DNA of 26,736 bases from JAURDE01 sp965365285 (GTDB lineage: Bacteria > Bdellovibrionota > Bacteriovoracia > Bacteriovoracales > Bacteriovoracaceae), in NCBI GenBank assembly GCA_965365285.1, contig CBDUBC010000030.1:1-26736 (forward strand), given 5' to 3'. The translations under genes and the position numbers were made by a program. The notes under the pieces were generated by a model that was not told where the DNA came from, did no database searches, and saw nothing but the letters and a program-made list of their open reading frames with translations. Numbering within the stretch: position 1 is the first letter of the stretch; every line of letters starts with the position of its first letter. Below, piece by piece: positions 1 to 7,851 of this stretch.

Positions 1-1
1 A

Positions 2-208
2 AACCAGCGCAGCCAGAATCAGGATGATCACCATCAGCTCTTTGAACTGGTCAATGAAAACGTCAAAGGGATGCGAGAAAGATATGACGAGCTTATGAAA
101 GATCCTGCCTATATTGATTCCCTTCTTAAAAAGGGCGGAGAAAAGGCACGAGAAAAGGCCATGGCCACAATGAAAAGGGTAAGAAAACATCTTTTAGGGG
201 TTGAATGA
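2..208 (+). CDS. trpS: Tryptophan--tRNA ligase, C-terminal fragment (5' end outside window)
   Basis: Only the last 68 codons are present, read in the frame that starts at base 2 and stops at TGA 206-208. The end has the usual bacterial TrpRS C-terminus: a helix with MRERYDELMKDP, followed by a GGEKAREKA helix and a basic tail (MKRVRKHLLG). In the full enzyme this part belongs to the C-terminal helical domain that packs on the Rossmann core and helps place the tRNA anticodon; the catalytic HIGH and KMSKS motifs lie upstream of the window. The stop codon overlaps the ATG of the next gene (ATGA), so the two are probably translationally coupled. The identification rests on this short tail alone. 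Confidence 0.8.
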   Translation, partial: NQRSQNQDDHHQLFELVNENVKGMRERYDELMKDPAYIDSLLKKGGEKAREKAMATMKRVRKHLLGVE

Positions 209-780
209 GACCCTTTGATCGCTCTAAGATTCCAGCTCCCAAATGCCAAAAACCTAAACTCCATTCGGGAATAAATGTCATTGAAATAGGCTGCGGGGTG
301 GGTCTTCATCCTATTCGCTATTGCCAAAAACATCCAGATCATCAAATCATCGCCATTGAAAGGACTAAAATTAAATTTGATAAGTTTAAGGGACGCTTAG
401 AAAATCATCCTGATATTAAAAATTGCATTGCTCTTCACGAAGATGCTATTTCAGTGATAACTCATTTGATTGATTTAGAGTCCATCGATAAGTATTTTAT
501 TCTTTATCCAAATCCTTATCCCAAAAAGAGTGATCAAAATAAAAGATTCTATGCCATGCCATTTATGGAAGAGATTCTGAGAACTCTAAAAAAAGGTGGA
601 GAGATTGAACTTGCTACGAACGACTTTCATTATAGAAGTGAATGCATGGAGTACTTTGAAAAAGTCTGGAAGCTTAACCTTAGCGAAGAAACTCATCCCA
701 AGTATGGACGAACTCATTTTGAAAAAAAGTATTTAGAGCAAGGACAAACTTGTTATAATCTTCTTTTCAAAAAGATTTAA
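205..780 (+). CDS. trmB: tRNA (guanine-N7-)-methyltransferase, TrmB family
   Basis: This 191-residue protein is a class I SAM-dependent methyltransferase that should make m7G46 in the variable loop of tRNAs. The SAM-binding motif I is the VIEIGCGVG stretch near residues 25-33, followed by an acidic strand end (IAIER). The TrmB-specific motif appears as YPNPYPKK (the family has FPDPWPKK), and a LKKGGEIELATN strand follows. The C-terminal family signature is present as GRTHFEKKYLEQG, which matches the usual T-K-F-E-x3-x-x-G catalytic end. It is slightly shorter than E. coli TrmB because it lacks the N-terminal extension. The ATG overlaps the trpS stop by 4 nt. The 3' end overlaps the convergent phosphoesterase gene by 14 nt. 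Confidence 0.85.
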   Translation: MRPFDRSKIPAPKCQKPKLHSGINVIEIGCGVGLHPIRYCQKHPDHQIIAIERTKIKFDKFKGRLENHPDIKNCIALHEDAISVITHLIDLESIDKYFILYPNPYPKKSDQNKRFYAMPFMEEILRTLKKGGEIELATNDFHYRSECMEYFEKVWKLNLSEETHPKYGRTHFEKKYLEQGQTCYNLLFKKI

Positions 781-2302
781 TTTCACTCCAAGTACTCCAA
801 CCTAAAGATCGGTCACGGTAACGAACTCTTAAGTATCTGACCTTTTTGTCAACTTTTGTTTTTATATGAGTCAGATCAATACCTTTATTGAGATCTTCTC
901 CGAAATATTCATTGGTATAATTGAAATACTTTTGATCATGAATAATTTGAAAATCTAAAGACCTAGAAAACTGAATCTGAGTGGTAAGATGTCCATCTTC
1001 ATCGAGATCAGAAAATTCAGATAAAAAAAGTTCAACCTCTTTTTCTGCTCTTTTAATTTTCTTAATCACAGGAGCACTCGGCAAAAGATTATAGCGCTTT
1101 AGTATAAACTCATCGGTGATTCCCATGTCATAAAGACCAGCGGAAGTTCCATGAGAGTATCGTTTAAAAGTAAGCTTGGGGTTGGCACCTGAATCCACCT
1201 GTCCCATTACCCAGCCATATTGTGAATAGCTTTTAAGATATTCAGGGTAATCGGTTTGACCACCAAAATCACCCCAGGTATCCAGATGACCGCCAATGGA
1301 AGCAACTGTGATCATGGTATGATTGGCCCTAAAGGAATGCCCTCTTGAATAGGCATGAGTGTGTCCGCAAAGGTGGACGCTTGGTTTTCCAGACTCATTA
1401 GAAAAATCTTCTAGAATTTGTTGGATTTTTCCACTGTATTTAGTATTTCCAATATTCCAGAGTTCACTCTCATGAGGATGATGAAAGTGAGCAATAACAA
1501 AATCGAGGTCCTCTCTTTCCTGTACTTCTTGAAGAACCTTTTTAAGCCAATTAAGTTGCTTTTTTGATCGAAAGAAAAAGTTGGTATCAAGACCAATAAA
1601 GCGAACATTTCCATGATCAAAATAATACCAATGCTCTTCTTTTCCAGGAGAGCCGTTTCGAGGAAGATCAAAATATTCAAAATAGAGTGCATGATTCTCT
1701 TCGTGATTTCCTTTAGCAGGAATCACAGCAATCTTTTCTAAAAGAGGGGCGAGGGGATCAAAGAATTGAGTTTTCCATAAAGAATAAATACTTCCGTGCT
1801 GAACAAGATCACCACTAAAAAGGGCAAATTGAACCGGGTAGAGATAATCATCATAGTTTTGTTCAAAAGCATGAAGCATCAGGTTTTCTCGAACCACTCG
1901 AGCGGTAAGTTCATTTCCGTTTTGAGCATCACTTAAAGCAAGAAAAGAGAAGTTCTCTTTCTTTTGGGGAAAGGTTTTAAATTCATAGAGATCAGAAATC
2001 TCAGTGCCCCTTTTGACTCGGTAAAAATAGCGAGTATCACTCTCTAGATTTTCTAAAACGGAACTAAAAAGCTTTCTTTTTTTGGGTGCAAGGATATTAG
2101 GAATTCGCTTACTGGTAACTAGAGCTGAATAATTAAGAATTAAAGCATTGGTGCCATAGAGCACTTCATAATTTCCATTATTCTCTGCTTCCCATTTAAC
2201 AGTCATCGAATTTTCACTTGGAGCCTGAAGATAAGGTCCTACATGAAAAAGTTCACCTGCAAAAAGGCTTGTACTAAAAAGTAATAGAAAGAGGAATTTC
2301 AC
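767..2302 (-). CDS. Exported metallophosphoesterase with N-terminal fibronectin-like domain (purple acid phosphatase type)
   Basis: The protein has 511 residues and starts with a signal peptide (about 1-16). A purple-acid-phosphatase-type fibronectin domain covers about residues 20-110, opening with VGPYLQAP. A calcineurin-like metal domain follows, with D125-A-Q127, GD165, GNHE at 198-201, a catalytic AHFHH motif and a GHTH metal motif. Motif I is D-x-Q rather than the D-x-H of classical members. The last 110 residues form an extra domain that I do not recognise. The start is GTG directly after the TAG of the upstream gene, with AAAGGA a few bases before it, so it is probably coupled to that gene. 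It should hydrolyse phosphomonoesters or diesters in the periplasm or outside the cell; the substrate is unknown. Confidence 0.8.
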   Translation of the reverse strand: MKFLFLLLFSTSLFAGELFHVGPYLQAPSENSMTVKWEAENNGNYEVLYGTNALILNYSALVTSKRIPNILAPKKRKLFSSVLENLESDTRYFYRVKRGTEISDLYEFKTFPQKKENFSFLALSDAQNGNELTARVVRENLMLHAFEQNYDDYLYPVQFALFSGDLVQHGSIYSLWKTQFFDPLAPLLEKIAVIPAKGNHEENHALYFEYFDLPRNGSPGKEEHWYYFDHGNVRFIGLDTNFFFRSKKQLNWLKKVLQEVQEREDLDFVIAHFHHPHESELWNIGNTKYSGKIQQILEDFSNESGKPSVHLCGHTHAYSRGHSFRANHTMITVASIGGHLDTWGDFGGQTDYPEYLKSYSQYGWVMGQVDSGANPKLTFKRYSHGTSAGLYDMGITDEFILKRYNLLPSAPVIKKIKRAEKEVELFLSEFSDLDEDGHLTTQIQFSRSLDFQIIHDQKYFNYTNEYFGEDLNKGIDLTHIKTKVDKKVRYLRVRYRDRSLGWSTWSEIKSF

Positions 2303-3922
2303 CTATTTTTCCTTTCTTGTGAGCTTATCTTCTGCTGTTGCGGCCCAGATTACCTGGCAAGAACCATAGCGAAGTCTTTGATCGAGAAACTCTTCGCTTC
2401 TGAGATGCTCGTGATCGAGTTTTAAGAGCTCTTTTACTTTTTCGAGCTTACTCACTCGACATTTAGTCCCTCGACAGTAAAGAGGACCAAGCTCTGACAT
2501 CTCCTGAGAGAGCTGACCAGGCATAATCGCTTCAAAGACTTTAATGATACTTCTTTCAATTGTAGAAAGAGTAAAGTCATACATTCTTTTAGCACCATTA
2601 CGAGCTTTCTTATAAGCGGTATAACCAAGCTCTTTTCCTGTTTCATTATATTGCTCATCACAAAGAATAGGGTCATTAATCGTTTCTATATCAAAAGTAG
2701 TTCTTTTAAAATGAAGCTTCGACTTAGTCGTGTATTCAAGTTCAAGGTACTGAGGTTTAAAATCGGTCATAGAACCAAGATTGAGCTCATTCACATGGTC
2801 ATGCTTTTTATGGTAACCCGAATGAGTATGGGCCGAAACATAAATACTATTAGGAAAATCTTTTGAAATAGCATCCATTCCAACTCGAGAAGCTTTATTA
2901 AAAGTATCATAAGGATGATGGGCCATGAGAAGAAAACTTGCTTCTGAATCTCTTTCCATCCAAGATCGAACAAGTTTTAATTGAGTCTCTCGAAAAGATC
3001 CTACAAGTCCAGCATTTTGCGATCGTGTTACAAATGCTCTTCCATCACTTAAAGGCTTACTAAAAGCAGGGAGAAGTGGACTTTCGGGGTAATCCGTCGA
3101 ATCCATAAGAATCGCCTTTACAGGAAGTTCACCTTTTCCTCCACTTGAAAGATTAAGCTCTTGAACGAGTAGGGATTTATAAGAAACTCTTAAATCATCA
3201 TTCAGAGGAAGAATTGTATAGACCTTTTGAAGGTAAGCATTAGGGTCCTTTGCTTGATAGAAACAAACTCTCAGAAGAGTGTCGGGCTCATGACGATCTT
3301 TTGTAGCCTCTCTGGTATGACATCTCATCTGGTCTCTAGAAAAACCAAGATCCTGAGACTCAAGCTCATTCAGATAATATTCAACAAAGACATCTTTAGA
3401 TAAAAGGTGAGTTTTATACTTTTCTGGTTTATTCACTGGATAATCTGTTTGACAGATTTTTTCCCAAAGATTTTTAAGATTAGTTTTCTTAAAGGCCCTA
3501 GATCCACCACCATTTCCGTAGAAAAAGAAGTCATGATTTCCTGGTGCCATAACCCAAGACTTATGACTACCGTGCTTTGAGTTCATAACGTCTGTGAAAG
3601 TTCTCCACTCATTTTTACACCCCAGATTAAGAGCGTCTCCAAGGTGAATGATATTTTTATTTTGAGCGTGATTCTTAAGTGTGTATTCGAAAATATCTCT
3701 AGAGAAAAGATCCAATTGAGGCGGTCTAATCGATACACTAATGATTTTATCGATCATCTTGGTTCGGATAAGATGAGGATAGGCCATCAGATTGGTAAAC
3801 TGGTTATCAGCTACAATCATAACAGGAAGTGGTCTAGTAAGGTCTTCCTTTGGTATAAGAGTGATATTGGCATGTGTATTAAACGCTAAAAGTCCAAGTA
3901 CAAAAATCTGTATTAGTTTCAT
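2303..3922 (-). CDS. Exported metallophosphoesterase
   Basis: The protein has 539 residues with a cleavable signal peptide (about 1-18, ending NTHA). Calcineurin-like phosphoesterase motifs can be read in order: D39-N-Q41, LGD96, GNHD at 128-131, MAHHP near 335 and AHTH near 366. As in the downstream gene, motif I is D-x-Q. The C-terminal third has six or more cysteines, including a CRGTKC pair, which suits a secreted disulfide-bonded protein. It directly abuts the downstream phosphoesterase (TAG then GTG, no gap), so the two form an operon. The two proteins share motifs but differ clearly in length and in their extra domains, so they are relatives rather than a recent duplication. The substrate cannot be told. 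Confidence 0.75.
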   Translation of the reverse strand: MKLIQIFVLGLLAFNTHANITLIPKEDLTRPLPVMIVADNQFTNLMAYPHLIRTKMIDKIISVSIRPPQLDLFSRDIFEYTLKNHAQNKNIIHLGDALNLGCKNEWRTFTDVMNSKHGSHKSWVMAPGNHDFFFYGNGGGSRAFKKTNLKNLWEKICQTDYPVNKPEKYKTHLLSKDVFVEYYLNELESQDLGFSRDQMRCHTREATKDRHEPDTLLRVCFYQAKDPNAYLQKVYTILPLNDDLRVSYKSLLVQELNLSSGGKGELPVKAILMDSTDYPESPLLPAFSKPLSDGRAFVTRSQNAGLVGSFRETQLKLVRSWMERDSEASFLLMAHHPYDTFNKASRVGMDAISKDFPNSIYVSAHTHSGYHKKHDHVNELNLGSMTDFKPQYLELEYTTKSKLHFKRTTFDIETINDPILCDEQYNETGKELGYTAYKKARNGAKRMYDFTLSTIERSIIKVFEAIMPGQLSQEMSELGPLYCRGTKCRVSKLEKVKELLKLDHEHLRSEEFLDQRLRYGSCQVIWAATAEDKLTRKEK

Positions 3923-3978
3923 AGTTTTACCTCGTAAATTTGCTCAAACATAGCAATTCATAAAAGTGTTTTAAGTCG

Positions 3979-3992
3979 ATGATTTAAATCAT
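3979..3992. promoter_or_regulatory. FNR/CRP-family operator candidate upstream of hemN
   Basis: A perfect 14-bp palindrome, ATGATTTAAATCAT, matches the FNR core TGAT-N4-ATCA (consensus TTGAT-N4-ATCAA). Its centre lies at 3985.5. A -10-like CAAAAT at 4015-4020 is where a class II FNR promoter, with the site centred at -41.5, would put it, giving a start near 4027. The neighbouring gene is the oxygen-independent heme enzyme, a classic FNR/Anr target. The site also lies in the divergent spacer before the phosphoesterase operon. No regulator gene is seen in the window. Confidence 0.55.
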
Positions 3993-4043
3993 TTTCTTTT
4001 TACAGGTTTAGCTCCAAAATGAAAACCAAAAGGCAGCCTAACT

Positions 4044-5378
4044 ATGCGAAATCTTATACAAAAATATGCCGTGGCGGCTCCCCGATATACCAGCTACCCC
4101 TCTTTTCTTCACTGGGAAGGTGCTCCTACTCAAAAAGACTGGTTTGAAAGCATCGGAGAGAACCCTGAGATTGATCTCTACCTCCATATTCCATATTGCG
4201 AAAAGCTTTGTCTTTATTGTGGATGTAATCGAGAGATCACTCGTAATCATGAACTTGAAAAACCCTATCTGGAACTTCTTTTAAAAGAGCTTGATCTCTA
4301 TCTCGAGAAACTGGGAAGTATCAAAGTGAATAATATTCACTTCGGTGGAGGAACTCCAACCTTTATCAGTCCTTCAAATTTTGATTGGTTTTTAGGAGAG
4401 GTTTTTAGCAAAATAGAAAAAGGTCCTCATTTTTGTGGCTCCTTCGAGGCCGATCCCAGAGTGACGGAAAAAGAACATTTTGAAACCTTTCAAAAATATG
4501 GGTTTGATCGAGTGAGCTTTGGAATTCAAGATTTCGCTGAAACCGTTCAAAAGGTTATTGGAAGAATTCAACCTTTTGCTCTAGTCAAAGAAAAAGTGGA
4601 GCTTGCAAGAGAAAATGGATTTAAAAGTATTAATTTTGATGTGATCTATGGTCTCCCTGAACAGTCCCTAGAAACCATTCAATCGACCTTTGATAAAGTA
4701 AGCTTTCTTTCTCCAGATACGATTGCCTTTTTTAGTTACGCCCATGTTCCTTGGAAAATTCGTCATCAAAAAGCACTGGAGAGATATGATCTTCCTAAAG
4801 GAAAAGAAAAGTATGATTTAAAAGAGCTAGGGGAGAGAAGACTAAGAGAAAATGGTTATGCTCATATTGGGCTCGATCATTTTGTAAAGAAGACGGACCC
4901 TCTTTATAAGGCCTATGAACAAGGACTTATGAAAAGAAATTTTATGGGCTATACCATTGCCCCGTCCCCGTCCCTGATTGGTCTTGGCCAAACCAGTATT
5001 TCCACTTCTCCTAGCTGTTATATTCAAAATAAAAAAGATGCCTCTGGTTATAGGCATGATCTTCTTCAGGGAAGGCTTGCTATCGAGAATGGGCATCAAC
5101 TGAGCACAATCGATAAAACTGTCGGAGAGGCCATTTCACTTCTTCTTTGTAAGGGGCATCTTGATTTGAAAATGGTATCAAGCGTCTTTGACCGAGATCA
5201 GATGCTCTATCTCTTTGATCGCATTGGAGAGTTTGAAAAAGATGGATTGCTTCAACGCATACAGAAAGATTATTTTTTAACGGAAAAAGGAAAAATATTT
5301 TCTAGAAATATTGCGATGGCGCTTGACGTTAAACTGCATACCGGTTTAAAGTCCTCACAGTTCTCTAATTCACTGTAA
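4044..5378 (+). CDS. hemN: Oxygen-independent coproporphyrinogen III dehydrogenase (HemN)
   Basis: This 444-residue radical SAM enzyme converts coproporphyrinogen III to protoporphyrinogen IX without oxygen in the cytoplasm. The N-terminal substrate-side motif AAPRYTSYP is present, then LHIPYC, the CxxxCxxC iron-sulfur motif (C52, C56, C59) and the adjacent C61 typical of true HemN. A GGGTP SAM motif follows near residue 100, and later a YGLPEQ motif. The length and C-terminal winged domain fit HemN (about 450) rather than the shorter HemW. AAAGG at 4029-4033 serves the ATG. It leads a collinear run of genes and has an FNR-like palindrome upstream, consistent with expression under low oxygen. 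Confidence 0.92.
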   Translation: MRNLIQKYAVAAPRYTSYPSFLHWEGAPTQKDWFESIGENPEIDLYLHIPYCEKLCLYCGCNREITRNHELEKPYLELLLKELDLYLEKLGSIKVNNIHFGGGTPTFISPSNFDWFLGEVFSKIEKGPHFCGSFEADPRVTEKEHFETFQKYGFDRVSFGIQDFAETVQKVIGRIQPFALVKEKVELARENGFKSINFDVIYGLPEQSLETIQSTFDKVSFLSPDTIAFFSYAHVPWKIRHQKALERYDLPKGKEKYDLKELGERRLRENGYAHIGLDHFVKKTDPLYKAYEQGLMKRNFMGYTIAPSPSLIGLGQTSISTSPSCYIQNKKDASGYRHDLLQGRLAIENGHQLSTIDKTVGEAISLLLCKGHLDLKMVSSVFDRDQMLYLFDRIGEFEKDGLLQRIQKDYFLTEKGKIFSRNIAMALDVKLHTGLKSSQFSNSL

Positions 5379-5387
5379 GGAATGGCT

Positions 5388-6152
5388 ATGCGACTCATTT
5401 CGCTTTTTCTGTTGTTTTTTGTTCTAGTATCCTGCGGAAGAAAAGACCTTATTTCTAGTTTCCTCTCTCAAGTGAATGCCAATCCTCAGTATCAATTTAA
5501 AATGGTGAAGTACTCCGGTAAATACCCAAACTCAGATTATGTTGTTTTTCAAAATCAAATTGATGATAAGTTCTACGCTATTAATATATATAGTTATGAA
5601 GATTCTGGTCTTGATGGACTAAGCTTTTTTGAAAACCACTTAGAAGATGATCTTGTCGTTGAAATTGTTCGTAACTTTCAAAAAGAAGAAGTGAGATACC
5701 GCTATGTCTTTGTTGGAGATGAAACTCTTTATCTCCCGTACACAGTTCTTGTTGATTACTACGTTGGAGACAATAATCATGTTTACCAAATGAGTGATGA
5801 AAAAATAAAAGATCTTGAGATGGTGGCGAGCGATCTTGAGACTATGAATCAGCATAAACTTGCTCTTAAACTCGTTTCACAATATGGTTTGAGCTATTCT
5901 CGAACCATGGAAATCATTAATATTCAAAAGCACTACCAATTAAACTCCCGAAATGGTCTGACGACGAGAGAAAAGGCAATTTACTTCAAAGCTCTCACAG
6001 GAGAGAGTTATGACTCAGTCAAAACTTATTTTGAAAAATTTCTTCAAGGGGATAGTAAAGAGTTAGACGAGTTTTTTACAAGAACTGCGAATTATAATCA
6101 AACGACTCCAGAAGTTGTTCGAGAGATTATTGGAGAATTCTTTCTTCAATAA
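5388..6152 (+). CDS. Lipoprotein of unknown function
   Basis: The predicted protein has 254 residues. I chose the ATG at 5388 because TAAGGA (5376-5381) lies 6 nt before it; the ATG at 5382 would have no spacing. The N-terminus is a lipoprotein signal with lipobox LVSC, Cys16, then GRKD. With no Asp at +2, outer-membrane sorting is plausible. The mature part starts with a mixed region rich in tyrosine and phenylalanine (about 30-145), followed by helical repeats (about 150-254). I recognise no family. It sits 9 nt after hemN and 40 nt before the ABC exporter, so it is probably co-transcribed and could be an accessory factor of the exporter. Confidence 0.7.
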   Translation: MRLISLFLLFFVLVSCGRKDLISSFLSQVNANPQYQFKMVKYSGKYPNSDYVVFQNQIDDKFYAINIYSYEDSGLDGLSFFENHLEDDLVVEIVRNFQKEEVRYRYVFVGDETLYLPYTVLVDYYVGDNNHVYQMSDEKIKDLEMVASDLETMNQHKLALKLVSQYGLSYSRTMEIINIQKHYQLNSRNGLTTREKAIYFKALTGESYDSVKTYFEKFLQGDSKELDEFFTRTANYNQTTPEVVREIIGEFFLQ

Positions 6153-6192
6153 TTCCTTTTGCTTTTCCAAGGCTTTTTGATAAGTTGCAACA

Positions 6193-7851
6193 ATGGACAT
6201 TCCAAAAAGTTTGCTGCGGTTGATTTCTAATCAATTTAAACGCTTTTACCCATATTATATTTTGGCAGGGATTGCTCTCTATTTTACTCATTATATGGGT
6301 AGCTATTTGCCATTTTATGCCAAAGATCTCGCAGAAATTGTAGAGAAGGGAACCGAGTCCATCGACACTAAAATATTTTTCTATCTTGCTGTTGGAATCA
6401 TTATTTTTAGAACGAGCTCCCGTCTTCTTTTCTTTTACCCTGCAAGAGTCCTTGAGCGAGATATGAGAGTTAGCATTCTAGAGACTCTTGAAAAAATAAA
6501 TCCCCTTCGCTATCAGAAATTTTCGGATGGTCAGCTATTTCAGGTTCTCTTTACAGATACCGAACAAATTAGAGCGCTTGTTGGTTTTGCTCTTCTCCAA
6601 CTTGGAAATGTCATCATTGCCCTGATTGTTCTTGTTCCAAAACTCATTAATTTTAATAAAGATCTGACCCTTGCTCTCACACCGATGATCATAGGGAGTG
6701 CCCTCTTTGCAGTCATTGTAGGAAAAACGAGGATCTGGCATCGAAAGTCCGCTGATGTTCAAGGCGATATTCAAAATAATATTATGGAAGTCTTCAATGG
6801 GAAAAGAACTATTAAAAATTTCCACGCCGAGCCATCCTTTATCGATCTCTTCAAAACGCTAAGTCTTAAAGAACTTACTTATAGCTTTAAAGCAGGACAA
6901 GGAGTCTCCATCGCAGTTCCCTTCATTCCTCTTGGAATTGGACTCTCATTCTTATGGGGTGCTCATATCATTCATCAAAATGATCTTTCTTCTTCAAGCC
7001 TTGTACTTTTTTCTGGCTTTGTTTTTCTTTTCTTAGAGCCTCTGATGTTTCTCTCTTGGATTGGGGTTGTCTTTACGGCCTCCATTGCAGCGTGGGGAAG
7101 AATTCAAGACCTCTATAAAGTTATTGAGGAATCCGATGATTTAGAAAATAAGCTTAAAGAAGAAAGATTGATTCTTGATACAAGCTTTGAAAAGACCCAT
7201 GTTTATTTTTGGGAAAAGCGAATAGAGATTCAGTATCTTAAAAATGGAATCACCACAATTCTTGGAAATACAGGGTGTGGAAAATCAACCATTCTTAATG
7301 AACTGGCCCATATTCTTAAAAATCAAAAGAGGAATTTAAGCTATGTCGCCCAAAACCCCTATATCTATCACGATAATATTTTTAATAATATTTTTTTAGG
7401 GGAAGAAAATCCTGATCCTGATAGGGTAGCAAAGGCCTATGAGCTTCTTCAGATTTTTGGTCTTGGCTTTTTAGCGAATAATCAAAAATTACTTTTTGAT
7501 CTCGAAGTGGGAGAGCATGGCAAAAGGCTCAGTGGTGGACAGCAAAAAAGGCTTAGCCTTGTCAAAAGCCTTTTATCCAATGCAGATTATCTGATTTGGG
7601 ATGATCCCTTTTCCTCAGTCGATGTTATTTTAGAAAAAGAGATCCTCTCAGTTCTCAATCAGAAAAAAATGTTTGAAGGAAAGACAATTATAATGAGCTC
7701 TCATAGGCTCTCAACAGTTAAAAATACGGACTACTCACTTCTTCTTGAAAAAGGAGAGGGAATTATTGAGCAGGGTCCCACGAGTACTCTTCTGGCAAAT
7801 GAAGAGGTAAAGACAAAGGTATATGAGTTCTTCAAAAAACAAATGGTATAG
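6193..7851 (+). CDS. ABC exporter half-transporter, degenerate-site subunit
   Basis: The 552-residue protein fuses a six-helix exporter membrane domain (about 20-305) to a nucleotide-binding domain. Visible motifs are Walker A GNTGCGKST at 358-366, Q-loop Q387, signature LSGGQ at 446-450, Walker B LIWDD ending at 471, D-loop SSVD and H-loop H504. The catalytic glutamate after Walker B is Asp (D471), the hallmark of the non-hydrolytic site in heterodimeric exporters. The nucleotide-binding domain is also short at its N-terminal strand region. The next gene overlaps it by 29 nt and encodes the likely partner. The substrate is unknown; candidates include lipids, peptides or small thiols as in CydDC, but nothing here decides it. 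Confidence 0.85.
   Translation: MDIPKSLLRLISNQFKRFYPYYILAGIALYFTHYMGSYLPFYAKDLAEIVEKGTESIDTKIFFYLAVGIIIFRTSSRLLFFYPARVLERDMRVSILETLEKINPLRYQKFSDGQLFQVLFTDTEQIRALVGFALLQLGNVIIALIVLVPKLINFNKDLTLALTPMIIGSALFAVIVGKTRIWHRKSADVQGDIQNNIMEVFNGKRTIKNFHAEPSFIDLFKTLSLKELTYSFKAGQGVSIAVPFIPLGIGLSFLWGAHIIHQNDLSSSSLVLFSGFVFLFLEPLMFLSWIGVVFTASIAAWGRIQDLYKVIEESDDLENKLKEERLILDTSFEKTHVYFWEKRIEIQYLKNGITTILGNTGCGKSTILNELAHILKNQKRNLSYVAQNPYIYHDNIFNNIFLGEENPDPDRVAKAYELLQIFGLGFLANNQKLLFDLEVGEHGKRLSGGQQKRLSLVKSLLSNADYLIWDDPFSSVDVILEKEILSVLNQKKMFEGKTIIMSSHRLSTVKNTDYSLLLEKGEGIIEQGPTSTLLANEEVKTKVYEFFKKQMV

Noticed and set aside
5382..5387. Earlier ATG for the lipoprotein
   Set aside because: TAAGGA ends directly at it with no spacing; the ATG at 5388 has the right distance and gives a better signal.
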